From: Adiantum capillus-veneris
Lineage: Eukaryota > Streptophyta > Polypodiopsida > Polypodiales > Pteridaceae
Assembly (NCBI GenBank): GCA_014529385.2
Contig: CM043952.1
Span: 54,144,119 to 54,208,118 of the forward strand
Direction of reading: 5' to 3'
Length of the DNA: 64,000 nucleotides
Shown here: positions 1 through 10,229 of the stretch, piece after piece
Position numbering within the stretch: position 1 is the stretch's first letter
Layout of the letters: each line of letters begins with the position of its first letter
The notes under the pieces: model-generated
Seen by the model: the letters and a program-made list of their open reading frames with translations, nothing else
Databases searched by the model: none
Told to the model about the DNA's origin: nothing
Made by a program: the position numbers and the translations under genes

Positions 1-2
1 CT

Positions 3-1742
3 GATGCAGATGTACATGATGTACTTGATGAGGAAAGGGCTGAAAATGAGCAGGCTAGAGGTATGCCAAAATGGCTGGTGCACACTTTGCGTGACAGTAA
101 ATTGGATGCACCTTTATCTAGTCGTACTCGTTCAGGCTCTCGCCATGCATCTTATGCATCAGATTGTTATGCTTTGGCTGTGTCTAGTTTACATGATGTT
201 GAGGAGCCTCTGTCTTTTGATGAAGCACAGAATTCAGAAAATTGGATTGCTGCCATGAAATCAGAATATGATGCACTTATAGAGAATGACACATGGACTT
301 TATGTGATTTGCCTCCTGGCAAAAAGGCCATTGGTACAAAGTGGGTTTACAAGTTGAAACGCAAGCCGGATGGTGAGATCGATCGCCATAAGGCTCGACT
401 TGTTGCAAAGGGTTATGCACAACAAAAAGGCATAGATTATGAAGAGACTTTTGCTCCCACTTGTCGTATGACTACTGTGCGTTTTCTATGTGCATTGGCA
501 GCTCATTTTGGTTGGGATGTACATCAATCAGACATTGTTACTGCTTTCTTGAATGGTGACATATTTGAGGAAGTTTATGTAACGCAGCCTCGCGGTTTTG
601 TCATAAAAGGACAAGAGGACAAAGTGTGCAAATGTAAGAAGGCTTTGTATGGGTTGAAGCAATCTCCTCGTGCTTGGTATGAGAAAGCTGACACTCATTT
701 GGTTAAACGAGGCTTTCGTAACAGTCCAACAGAAAGCACATTGTATGTAAAGCGTGAGGATGATGTATTTCTCATTGTGGTTCTTTATGTTGATGATTTG
801 CTGATCACTGGACCAAATGAGAGACATATTGCTGAATTTAAGGCTGATTTGAATGCTACTTTCAAGATGAAAGATTTGGGGCTGTTGCATCATTACTTGG
901 GTATACAGTTTAAGCAGTGTGATGGTGGTATTGCCTTGTGTCAGAAAAGTTACATAGAGACATTGCTATGTAAGTTTGGACTTGAGGATTGCAAACCTAT
1001 TGCCACTCCCATGGAAACAGGTTTGAAGTTGAGTCTACATGATGCTGGCGATCCTGCTGATGTCACTCTTTACCAAACTGCTGTTGGCTGCCTCATTTAT
1101 GTATGCAACACGAGGCCAGATATTCAGTTTGCAGTCTCGCAGGTCAGCAGATTTATGCATAGCCCAGGGTCTAAGCATTGGCAGGCTGTCAAGAGGATTT
1201 TCCGCTACCTTAGTGGCACTTTACATCTTGGCTTGTTTTATCCCAAGGGGGGATCATTGCCGCCAGACTTACATGCTTTTTCGGACTCAGATTGGGCTGG
1301 TTGTTTTGACACGCGAGTGTCCACAAGTGGTTTTTGTTTCATGCTTGGCAGTTCATGTATATCATGGTTGAGAAAGAAGCAACCTACTGTGGCCACTTCG
1401 AGTTGTGAGGCTGAGTACAGGGCAGTCTTCACAGCTACGGTTGAGTGTGTATGGCTCAGACGCCTTATGGCTGACTTGGGTGTTGGACAGGACACTGCCA
1501 ACACTATCTACACTGACAGTCAGAGCGCATTGGCAGTTGCGAGGAACCCAGTTTTTCATGCTCGCACAAAGCACATTGAGGTGCATTACCACTATGTCAG
1601 GGAGAGGCTCTCAGCAGGAGAGATCAGCTTGGCTTATGTGCCAACACAGGACAACCTTGCAGATCTTTTCACAAAGGCATTGTCTCGTGAGAAGCTTGAA
1701 GCTTTCCGCAAAGCTTTGGGCTTACTCCCCTTTGTGGACTGA
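3..1742 (+). CDS. Copia pol, reverse transcriptase and RNase H (5' partial)
   Basis: The frame is open from base 3, upstream of the first ATG at 63, and continues to a TGA at 1740-1742, so the gene is cut by the window edge. It encodes the C-terminal tail of integrase, then reverse transcriptase, then RNase H. The RT begins near the WTLCDLPPGKKAIGTKWV stretch, has the copia signature YGLKQSPRAWYEK and has an intact catalytic YVDD at about 786-797. The RNase H keeps SDSDWAG, the CEAEY acid, the TDSQSA acid and the HIEVHYHYVRE tail. The proteins would copy element RNA into DNA in cytoplasmic particles. No internal stop or shift is visible over about 580 codons, unlike its decayed relatives at 2,045-4,511 and 53,217-60,634. 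Whether the missing half is intact cannot be seen. Confidence 0.92.
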   Translation, partial: DADVHDVLDEERAENEQARGMPKWLVHTLRDSKLDAPLSSRTRSGSRHASYASDCYALAVSSLHDVEEPLSFDEAQNSENWIAAMKSEYDALIENDTWTLCDLPPGKKAIGTKWVYKLKRKPDGEIDRHKARLVAKGYAQQKGIDYEETFAPTCRMTTVRFLCALAAHFGWDVHQSDIVTAFLNGDIFEEVYVTQPRGFVIKGQEDKVCKCKKALYGLKQSPRAWYEKADTHLVKRGFRNSPTESTLYVKREDDVFLIVVLYVDDLLITGPNERHIAEFKADLNATFKMKDLGLLHHYLGIQFKQCDGGIALCQKSYIETLLCKFGLEDCKPIATPMETGLKLSLHDAGDPADVTLYQTAVGCLIYVCNTRPDIQFAVSQVSRFMHSPGSKHWQAVKRIFRYLSGTLHLGLFYPKGGSLPPDLHAFSDSDWAGCFDTRVSTSGFCFMLGSSCISWLRKKQPTVATSSCEAEYRAVFTATVECVWLRRLMADLGVGQDTANTIYTDSQSALAVARNPVFHARTKHIEVHYHYVRERLSAGEISLAYVPTQDNLADLFTKALSREKLEAFRKALGLLPFVD

Positions 1743-1807
1743 TCCTGTCCTCAGGGCATGGCACTTCCCTTTACTCATGTGCCAGCTCTCGTTCACCGCA
1801 TCACTCC

Positions 1808-1815
1808 AGGGGGGA
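1808..1815 (+). other. Polypurine tract of copia A
   Basis: A purine run (AGGGGGGA) lies two bases before the LTR's TG. This is the expected position of the plus-strand primer. Confidence 0.75.
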
Positions 1816-1817
1816 TT

Positions 1818-2044
1818 TGTTACCATATACATGTGGTAGTGATGTGTGTGAACACACTAGGACCGCCGGGGCATTTTTTCCCTCTTTAGGAGGTTTTTTC
1901 CCCCGTGCATTGTATATACGCCCATCACTCTAGGGCTATCCATCTTTCCATTGCACACTAAGGAATACACTCTCTATTGTGTGCCTTGAGCTTCCTTCGT
2001 CTTCTCCAAGCTGTGTGTGTTTCTCTGCAACCCTAATTCCAACA
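1818..2044 (+). repeat. 3' LTR of copia A (227 bp)
   Basis: The LTR starts TGTTACCATATACATG and ends CCCTAATTCCAACA. It contains a TATA-like TGTATATACG near 1910. The same LTR in reverse occurs at 4275-4511 and 60408-60634, which defines one family present three times in the window. Confidence 0.9.
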
Positions 2045-2857
2045 CATTTTGAGACATTTTGTCATTGCCATAAATTGTTTGAAGCACATAAAAACTTCGG
2101 ACTTCGCTTTAAGCGGAAATACCCATGCATGCCTGGAGTAATCATATATGAAAGTCACGAAGTAAAGGTAATTGCCCAAGGACGGAGTTTGCATGGGGCC
2201 ACAAACATCACTATGCACAAGCTGCAACCTGCATGTGGCCTGAACTGAACCATCCTTTGAAAACGTAGAACGCTGCATCTTACCCAAAAGATAGCCTTCA
2301 CAAACATGTTTGACAGGTGCTTCAAGAGGCGGCAAAGAAGCAACCATATCAGATTTTTGCAAACGCAACAAAATGGCAAAATTCAGATGACCAAAACGTG
2401 CATGCCAAAGTTTTGCATCTAAAATAGCCCTTGAATCTGCAACAGCATTTGCAAAATTTTGTTCACGGTTGTCATACAAAGTGAGCTTATACAGCCCACA
2501 ACACAAAAGGCCAGATGCAACAATTTCATCACCAAAACTAAGATCATGAATTGTACATTTGTCATCCACAAATTTGACTACAAGTCCAAGTCTAGCAAGT
2601 GCGGATACATACAAGAGATTCTTCTTGATCCCAGGTACATAAAGTGCATCAACAAGTGTGAAGGAACTGCCATTTGCAGGAGTAAGCACAATCTTTCCAA
2701 CTCCCTGAATCGGATAAGAGGCATTGTTGGCACAAGTGACTGAATTCCCATGAGGGACAGACTCAAGAGAGGTGAACAATTCACGATGTGAGGTAATGTG
2801 GTTTGTAGCACCATTGTCGAAATACCACACATGTGAATCTGCAGCAACAACTGACAA
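2045..2857 (-). pseudogene. Copia B protease / pre-integrase / integrase N-terminus, truncated
   Basis: The minus-strand frame begins with the protease region around WYFDNGATNHIT. The usual copia active site reads DSG, and here it is DNG. Next come the GAG-pre-integrase segment (LWHARFGHLNFAILLRLQ) and the N-terminal part of the integrase core (HSDVCGPMQTPS, FIYDYSRHAWVFPL). The frame runs to position 2045 and would read on into A's LTR, so the integrase core has lost the rest of its catalytic acids. It is homologous to the same interval of copia C at 58,134-58,906. The gap between it and gag (2858-2908) contains a frame break. Confidence 0.85.
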
Positions 2858-2908
2858 GCATGCATCATGGACAACAGGATTGTAAGTGCACTCTACGCTA
2901 AAGAACCA

Positions 2909-3912
2909 TTATGCATCAACATCAGCAACACGGTCTCCTTTCACAGAAGACTCAACAATGGCTGCATATGTAGTGGAACCAACATTTGTAGTGGAACCAC
3001 CCTCTTTCTTCTTAGCCTCTTTGGCCTTTAGCTTAGGACACGACTTGATTAAGTGATTATTAGCTTTACAATAATGGCAACGCATTTTCTTTTTGACCTT
3101 ATCACCAGAATTTCCAGATGAGTTGCTGCCATCAGAAGCATTAGGAACATAATTTTTTCCACTTGCAGCAGAACCATAAGAAGTGGCTGTATTGCTGTTA
3201 CCACCCTTTCTCTGAGAAGCAATAAAAGCCTGTTCAACTGCACGCTGCCTAGTCCTGTTTTTTCTAGAAAGTGACTCTTGCAACTGCAATGTGCATAATG
3301 CATCAAACTTGACAACTTCAGGATTTCCTTGGGTCATAAGTCTCCAAGTATTAGCAAAAGTCTGGTAAGAATTTGGTAAAGCATCAAGAACAGTCTGCAC
3401 AAGGGAACTATATGAAATGACTTCACCTGTAGAAATAAGTTGCTCATTGATATCCTTGAGACTAGAAAGGAAAGTGTCCATATCATCTTCCTCATGCATA
3501 ATCTTCGACTCCAGCTCTCTACGCAGCAAATCAATTTTAGCCTCATTGCCACTTGCATAAAGACCAGCCAAAATATCCCAAGCCTGTTTTGCAGATTTTG
3601 CTAAACGGATGTGAGGAACAATCATGCGCTTCACAGACAACACAATCAATGGATGAACCTGCATATCCTTTACATCCCAACAAGATTGTTCTGTCGTAGG
3701 CAAAACAACTCTAATAGCAGCAAGACTTGCAAAACCTCAACATCGCCTACATCCTCAGAACCAGGACGTACATCAATGCCCTGCACAATATTCCAGACGC
3801 CCTTTGACACAAGAACGTGCTGCATCATATAAGCCCACATAGGGTAATTGTCTCCATCCAACCTGTCCTCAGCAGCAAACATCTTGAAGACATCTGTGTT
3901 GTTGTCAGCCAT
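2909..3912 (-). pseudogene. Copia B gag, frameshifted
   Basis: The coat protein gene starts with ATG at 3912 (MADNNTDVFKMF) and holds a UBN2-type gag domain with DGDNYPMWAYMMQ near the N-terminus. A frameshift near 3738 separates the N-terminal part from the longer C-terminal part. That part carries AKSAKQAWDILAGLYAS, EDDMDTFLSSLKDINEQL and a CCHC zinc knuckle (CHYCKANNHLIKSC). Gag normally packages element RNA in cytoplasmic particles. The knuckle is intact. The frameshift makes this copy non-functional unless it is bypassed. Confidence 0.87.
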
Positions 3913-4257
3913 GGTAAATGCTGCACCTGATGTGAAAACTGCCCGAAAATAGGAGAAACGGAGCGGGAACAACACATACTATATAGCACAAACCGTAGAA
4001 GACTATAAGGCACATGTTATGCAGAAATCGACACTGACAGAAATTCTGTACAAAATGACGAAATTGCATGTGCAAACCTGCCTGTAGTGAAAACGAAGGC
4101 GGAAATGAGCCTGAATCATAAATATGAGCAGACTAAGCTCTATGAGCTTTCTCGAAATATTTGTCGACCTGCGAACGCTCGCCAAACCTCACTGTAATCA
4201 AAGAAAGTGAGTAGGCGTATGTTGGAGCAGCTGGCGACTAAGCTGGGGAGGACGTAA

Positions 4258-4272
4258 CCTGCTCTGATACCA
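4258..4272 (-). other. Primer-binding site of copia B (tRNA-iMet)
   Basis: On the minus strand this reads TGGTATCAGAGCAGG, two bases inside the 5' LTR. It is the standard plant retrotransposon complement of the initiator Met-tRNA 3' end. Confidence 0.9.
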
Positions 4273-4274
4273 AT

Positions 4275-4511
4275 TGTTGGAATTAGGGTTGCAGAGAAAT
4301 GCACACAACTTGGAGAAGACGAAGGAAGCTCAAGGCACACAATAGAGAGTGTGTTACTTACTGTGCAATGGAAAGATAGATAGCCCTAGAGCGATGGGTG
4401 TATATACGATGCTCGGGGGGGGGGGGGGGGGGGAACCTCCTTAAGAGGGAAAAAATGCCCAGGTGGTGCTAGTGTGTTCACACACATCACTACCACATGT
4501 GTATGGTAACA
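4275..4511 (-). repeat. 5' LTR of copia B (237 bp)
   Basis: In minus orientation it runs TGTTACCATACACATG to CCTAATTCCAACA, as in element A. It carries a run of 19 G at 4415-4433 that is absent from the A and C copies and accounts for most of the length difference. Confidence 0.88.
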
Positions 4512-4561
4512 ATGGCATGCTTCAGATGTTGGTAGTTTGATGGTCTTGATGTTGCATTTGC

Positions 4562-4990
4562 AATGGGAGTGGTTAGTAGGTACATGGAAAATCCTGGAAA
4601 AAAGCATTGGGAAATATTGAAGGGTATTACAAGGTGCCTCAAGGGAGCAAAGGATTTGTGCATTTGCTTTGGCAAGTACAAGGCATCTGTGGTGGGCTTT
4701 ACAGATGCAGACTATGTTGGTCATGCGGACTGCAGGAAGTCAGTCTACTTCAGGGTATGTTTTCACATTCACACCGGGATCAGTCTCTTGGATATCCAAG
4801 CTACCAAAAGTGTCTTGCATTGTCTACAATAGAGGCAAAGTATGTTGCTAATATCAAGGCATGCAAGGAGGTGTTATGGCTGTCATGCTTGGGGGAGAGC
4901 TTGGAATTTCAGAGATTGTAATTCTCCATTTTGACAGTCAGAGTGCTATCATGCTAGCTCAAAATTTTGTCGATCGCGACAGATGATGGG
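4562..4990 (+). pseudogene. Copia RNase H relic
   Basis: Conceptual translation across several frames gives a Tork-like copia RNase H. Recognisable pieces are HWEILKGITRCLKGAKDLC, GFTDADYVGHADCRKS and SWISKLPKVSCIVYNRGKVCC. It is a decayed 3' end of pol with at least two frame changes, leading towards a polypurine tract and LTR start at 5075. It belongs to a different copia family from A and B. Confidence 0.75.
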
Positions 4991-5074
4991 GGTTGGATTG
5001 ATGTAGGTGTTTTTTGCTTTGTACATAGCCGATTCTTTCCTCCACTTCAGGCATATTTCCTTTTGGTGGGAGGT

Positions 5075-5320
5075 TGTTGGGATAAAGGGCCACGTGCCCG
5101 TCCACACCCTTATTGGGCGGTTGTATATTCGCACCCTTATCAAGTGGTTGTATAATCCTACACTATAACTATTAAAAAACCTAAGGAGGTACAAATCTTT
5201 TGTATCCACAAACATTGTGTTGAAGCTATCCTCTCCATCTCTAACTTCTGCTCGTCTTCTATGCGTGCATCTCCATCACTTTACTAATGTGTTGATTCTA
5301 CAGTTCAATCAAACTACTAT
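5075..5320 (+). repeat. Probable 3' LTR of the copia relic
   Basis: GGTGGGAGG is directly followed by TGTTGGGATAAAGGGCC, a typical copia polypurine tract and LTR start. The 3' end is not resolved, so the end coordinate is approximate. Confidence 0.5.
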
Positions 5321-7443
5321 ATTTGATTCCGCAGTTTGAGTGTTTGCCACGTATGATTGAGAAAGATAAAAGATTATATCCTTGTATTAAGCCAGTTCAA
5401 AGCACGTTGAAGCTTTGTAAGCATCTCCAACTCCTTGGATGAAATAGATGTCTATAGAAGCATTTTGCCGCTACTCATCGTGCATCATTAAGATAAGACC
5501 ATTGGTCTCCAATACCACCTCCATAAGCAACTTCTAGTCCTGGTAGTTAGCAGCAATTTGTAATCCTTAAAAAAGAGCCACCAAATATGCACAACCAAAT
5601 GAAACTATCACAAGAGCTCAAAACAGGAGGGTTCTCTGAAGCTCCATTGATTGCCTCTACCAAAGTTGGAGCTGGGTTGAGGTTAGCCCCACCATAAGTG
5701 ATCCTTTCTCTTGTAAGAACAAGAAGAAATCTTAGCTCTCACAACACTATAATCACCCACCGGTCAGATAAGCCACTCAAACATGAGAAATGAAACCGTA
5801 TAGCAGAGATTGAACGAGACAGATATCACTTGCACTTTTTCCACGATGCGGGAGAGATGTCATCACTCTTCGGGGGAGACGTTATTCAACTTGAGTTGAG
5901 CAGCCTGGTGGAAATTCCTTATTGATTAGTAATCACAAAAAAGGTGTAGCTACCCTCTAGTAGAGTGCCTGTAGTGGTATTTCTTTCTTGATTAGTAGTC
6001 ACATGTTACAATTGTTTTGGGCAACTATGCACTCCTAATCTATCTTACAACTAGGCTCATCGAGCCCTAGAAAGCTCCTACCATGTAAAAAGTGGGCAAC
6101 ATCAGCAATTGTCGTATGCTACCACATCAGCAAAGTCCATACAATCCAAAATTTACAAAAAAAAAAACATCATTTAATGGGTCATAAGACATAGAGAAAG
6201 CTCCTTTGTCCCACTATTGACCTACCATGTGTGTGTAACCATGTCATTGGCTCAGAACACACACACCGCCACCCACACCCATACACAAATATTCAAGACT
6301 TGTCAAATAAAGCTTTAGGGTTTCTTGGGATTGTTTCTATGACAGTAAGATTTCTCCTTCTTCTTCTCTCTCACATGCACAAAAATAGAGAAACACAGTA
6401 AATGGACCATGACTCCAAAGTGCATAAAATATATAAACAACTCGATTCAATGGTAAAGAAGGAGATCAAGACCTTCATTGAGGTAGCCAAAAAAACCAAG
6501 GCAAAGGTAGAGGAGAAGCCAAATTGGATTGAGTTGGTACTAAATATAGCTTTTAGAGTAATTAACAACGCAAATGCATGGCGTGCATGGGAATCAATCC
6601 TAGCAAGGTTTGACTGACATATTCTCCAAACTTGTGAGCACGTTCACAATAATTCAAAGAGAGCTCCCAAGAGACAAAGAGAATGTATCAAGTGTTTGCG
6701 TATGCTTATCACTCCAGGTAAACATAAAAAATATATAACTTGGCAAAAGGGCTAAGACATTCAATCCACAAGCTCAAAGGCTGCTACATGAATTGAATAA
6801 AATTTGGCTAGTCAAAGAATTGTCAACATTGTTTTTTTGGTACAACTTGTAACTTTTGGAAGGACAAATCACGGCAAAACCAACATTAATCCAACTCTTT
6901 GGCACAACACAATCTACTTATAGCACTGGTTAGTTTCTCCACACCTGTTTCTAATCACATGCTTGATTCCATGGATGGTAAAAGCAACATCATAAGTGTA
7001 CCCGAAGACAAAAATAGTGAGAGGTAAACATGAACGTTGATTATAATTGCCACACAATTAGAATGAATATGAGACTAGTAGATAAATAAATCAAGCAGTC
7101 TCACATAGTATCCTCTATCAAGCCAAATTAAAGCTTAATAGGTTAAGGAATTAAGGAGTCAAGGAGTCAATCACAAATGGACTATCAACAACCTCGATTT
7201 AGTGCAGAGTAAGAAGAAATTTAACATAGCAACCATTCATTTCTTTCTTTCAATGTAGTAGGAACTAATATGCCCAATTAAAAACTTGCACCATCTGTGA
7301 TCGCTTACATTTTCAATACCCAACCAAAAGTCTTGTTTTCTTCAAGGTCATTTTTCATGTGCAATGATATGTTCATCCATGTAGGTGTTATTTTCTCCAT
7401 CTAGGACTGCTACTAAAGTCCAGAACAAAACCTGCATCTTTAG
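5321..7443. other. No recognisable gene
   Basis: AT-rich sequence with stops in all frames. The longest open stretch (6402-6617, 71 codons) has no family signature. A copia- or gypsy-derived origin is possible, because copia D, which carries the Tat insertion, should continue into this side, but I could not recognise it. Confidence 0.5.
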
Positions 7444-7447
7444 ACGT

Positions 7448-8595
7448 TGTAAGCGGGATGAAAACACACACAGCGCCTCTATAACGACCCGTCACACACT
7501 CTTGGGAAGATACACACACACACACTATGGGGCACCACTCGGCTTAGACAACACACCTGGCCGAGACAGGGAACACACCTCTGGAGTGAGAGGAGAGAGA
7601 CTATCCACTTGCCCACTCCACACAGACACACACACACACACACACACACCCAAAAAACTCAGCTCAAAAGAGGAGAATTTCTGATGTTTAGATACAATTG
7701 AGCTTGGGCCAACACCAATGGGGCAAATAGCTCACACACTATGGGTGAAAGAAGCCAGATACAATCACAAACTGGAGCAGAAACTTCGCTCATAGGAGGA
7801 ACTTACACAGAAAAACAACAGGAAAAGAGTGAGGAATTTGGCAAAATGGACAGCGCCATCGCGTCCGGAACGGCCCAAAACCCCAGTCTACAATGTCAAA
7901 GTGCTCAAATCCGACCTCGGATGAGCAGTTTACGGCCAAAACAGGCTCCAAAATGGGCAAAAACACACCTGCGGCTGTTCCTCCTCTCTTCTCCACGTTT
8001 TTTCCTGGTCTTCTCTCAGTTTTTTCAGTTCCCACACTTAGCCTTATTAGTTGGGCACCCTTGGCCTTTTAGATGACCTCAAACGGACCCCGAACAGGCC
8101 AAAAACTGACCTCGCAGTGCATAGTTGTCACCTTTTTGCATCATTCTCACACCTGGCACTCAACTTTTTTCCAATAATGCATCTCGCCACCACGTGAAGT
8201 GGCCCCAAAAAAAGGTCCTCATGATGACCTTTCTGCATAATTCTCACAAGCAAACACCCACGTTGTGTCCGTCCTCATCCGCGTGCAAATATTGACCTCG
8301 TTCGCCCTCCTGACGCCACTAGATGCCATCTGACGCACCTGCTGACCTCACGTCGTCGACCCGCGGATAGCTTCCTCGAGAAGTTTTACGCGCTACCAAC
8401 TCCTCATTATTGTATAAAAAACACACTGGTACTGGTAATAGTGAAAATCGCTGCACTATGTACATGTTGTCCTACCTGTACACATGTGGGCCCCACATAA
8501 CCACCTGGCTAAGGAAAATGGGCAATCCTTTATTTGATGCACCATGCATGTGTATGTACATATGCGAAATCCCTTGCTCCAAAAAACTCCTGACA
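7448..8595 (-). repeat. 3' LTR of the Tat-like element (1,148 bp)
   Basis: On the minus strand it starts TGTCAGGAGTTTTTTGG and ends GGATGAAAAC-type sequence reversed to ...CCCGCTTACA. It pairs with 15027-16170. Substitutions between the two are at about 7973 and 8164. CA repeats at 7511-7525 and 7624-7650 are each slightly longer here. Confidence 0.95.
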
Positions 8596-8600
8596 TAATT

Positions 8601-8612
8601 TGCCCATCCCCT
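8601..8612 (-). other. Polypurine tract of the Tat-like element
   Basis: Minus strand AGGGGATGGGCA lies a few bases upstream of the 3' LTR start. Confidence 0.7.
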
Positions 8613-8623
8613 AGCCTGCTAGA

Positions 8624-10229
8624 TCATTCATGATCAGCAGCAGCAAAGAGAGATATGAGACTCGCCGCATCACAGGTCTCCTCATCCCTCACCAACACAG
8701 CTTGATCCACAGACAGCTCATCTTGCTCCACCATCATCAACCTGGCATGATACAACTTAAGACGCAATCCATTTACCCTTGACGTATGTAGAACACCATC
8801 CAGGTTAGCCAGCTGATATGTGCCATTTGGAAAACACTCTACTACCTTGAAAGGGCCTTCCCACTTAATTTGAAACTTCTTTTGGAAGGTGTTGTCCAGC
8901 TTACTGTTGTAGCGCAAAACCAAGTCATGTTGCTTGATACCCTTACTTTTGACCTTTTCATTTAGCTTTGTCAAAGCCTTATCCTGCCTCTGCCCATAAT
9001 GCTCCAAAGCGCTCATCCTATCCAACTGGACCTCTTGTAACTGCAAGAGCCTCTCTTTGAATGCATCACTAGGCGGCCCAAGCAACTTCTCTAACATCTT
9101 GACCGCAGGCAACTCTACCTCCACAGGCAATAGTGCTTCCTTTCCATACACCAAATGAAATGGAGTAAACCCTGTACCTGTCTTCACCGAAGTACGGTAA
9201 GCCCATAATGCACTAGGCAATTCCAAATCCCAATTCTTTCCTTGGTGTTCTGTCACTTTCGAAAGAATCTGTACCAACTCACCATTGAATCTTTCATTCA
9301 AGCCATTACACTGCGGGTAATAAGGAGTGGTATGCTGGTGCCTAATCTTCATCTTTACACATAAAAAATCTAGCAGTTTAGCTCTAAAGCCAGGCCCCTT
9401 ATCTGAAAGTAACTCCAGTGGCACCCCAAACTTGCAACATATTTCATCATACACAAATTTTGCCACATCCTTTGCAGTGATCTGTTTTACTGCTATAGCC
9501 TCTGCCCATCTAGAGAGATAGTCCACTGCCGTCAAGATATAGCTTTTGCCCCTGCTTGTGATAGGTAACGGGCCTATTGCATCAATCCCCCACTTTTCAA
9601 ACACATCAAACGCCATAATGGTTTTTCGTAGCTCTGGCTTCAACACTCTCTTCCCAAATGCTTGACACCTATTGCAAGACCTACACCAATGGTGAACATC
9701 CTTGTGCAAACTAGGCCATACATACCCCTCTTGCAAAATCTTATGCAAGGTGATCTTTAGAGCAAAATGGCCACCACATGCGCCTTCGTGATTCTCTTCC
9801 AACACTCTGTAAAGCTCCTCCCGCCAAGGTACACGTCTCGACACGAGATCAGCCCCTTTCATGTATAAGACATCACCAATCAATTTGTACCTGTATGCTC
9901 TACGCACAAAGCCATACTTCTTAGACTTCTGAATCTCCTTTGGAATGATTCCTGTTAGCAAAAACTCCTCTTCTTGAGCCAAACTTTCCCGGCCATGATA
10001 AAGAGGTAAAGTGGTCCTCAACACAAATAGCTCCCCAATCATGCCTTGAGCTGCTTCATGTGCCTCTCCATTTAGAGCACGTTCAATGTGTCTGATACTC
10101 CATGCTTCAAACTTTTTTAACAGGCCTTTAATTCTGAAGCACATTTCCTTCAATGAGGTGTTCTTGCTCTTCCACACACCCAACACTTGCTTCACCACTA
10201 ACAAGGCATCACCTTTTATGCTCAACCTT
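8624..10229 (-). CDS. Gypsy pol C-terminal part: end of second RNase H, integrase
   Basis: This frame completes the archaeal-type RNase H begun in the upstream frame (LSIKGDALLVVKQVLG supplies its third acidic residue) and continues into integrase. The integrase has an HHCC-type zinc region ending HHWCRSCNRCQ. Its DDE core has acids in KWGIDAIGPLP, LLSDKGPGF and NGLNERFNGEL. The C-terminal domain includes KIQWEGPFKVVECFPNGTYQL. No chromodomain is evident. The frame has no natural ATG at its start, because the true start is the gag-pol ATG at 13974. It is separated from that frame by a single-base shift near 10,226. Integrase would insert the DNA copy into chromosomes. Apart from the shift this part is intact to the TGA at 8624. 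Confidence 0.9.

Larger units (their letters stand above)
1..2044 (+). mobile_element. Ty1/copia element A, 3' half
   Basis: This is the 3' part of a copia retrotransposon running in from the left edge. It holds the end of pol, a polypurine tract and a 3' LTR. The LTR ends exactly where the interior of an oppositely oriented copia (B) begins, so A most likely inserted into B's integrase region. The rest of A and its 5' LTR lie outside the window. The open pol frame suggests a fairly recent insertion. Confidence 0.9.
2045..4511 (-). mobile_element. Ty1/copia element B, 5' half, interrupted by A
   Basis: Read on the minus strand, the order is 5' LTR (4511-4275), tRNA-iMet primer site, gag, protease and the start of integrase. 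The element then stops abruptly at A's LTR end. Its protein and LTR sequences are close to copia C at 53,217-60,634. B's RT half is expected to resume beyond A's 5' LTR, left of the window. Confidence 0.85.

Noticed and set aside
1-4511. Copia A and B as one element broken by an inversion
   Set aside because: The junction is exactly at A's LTR terminus, which fits nested insertion better than an inversion break.
6402-6617. Small gene for a lysine-rich 71-residue protein
   Set aside because: No family signature, no supporting context and biased composition.
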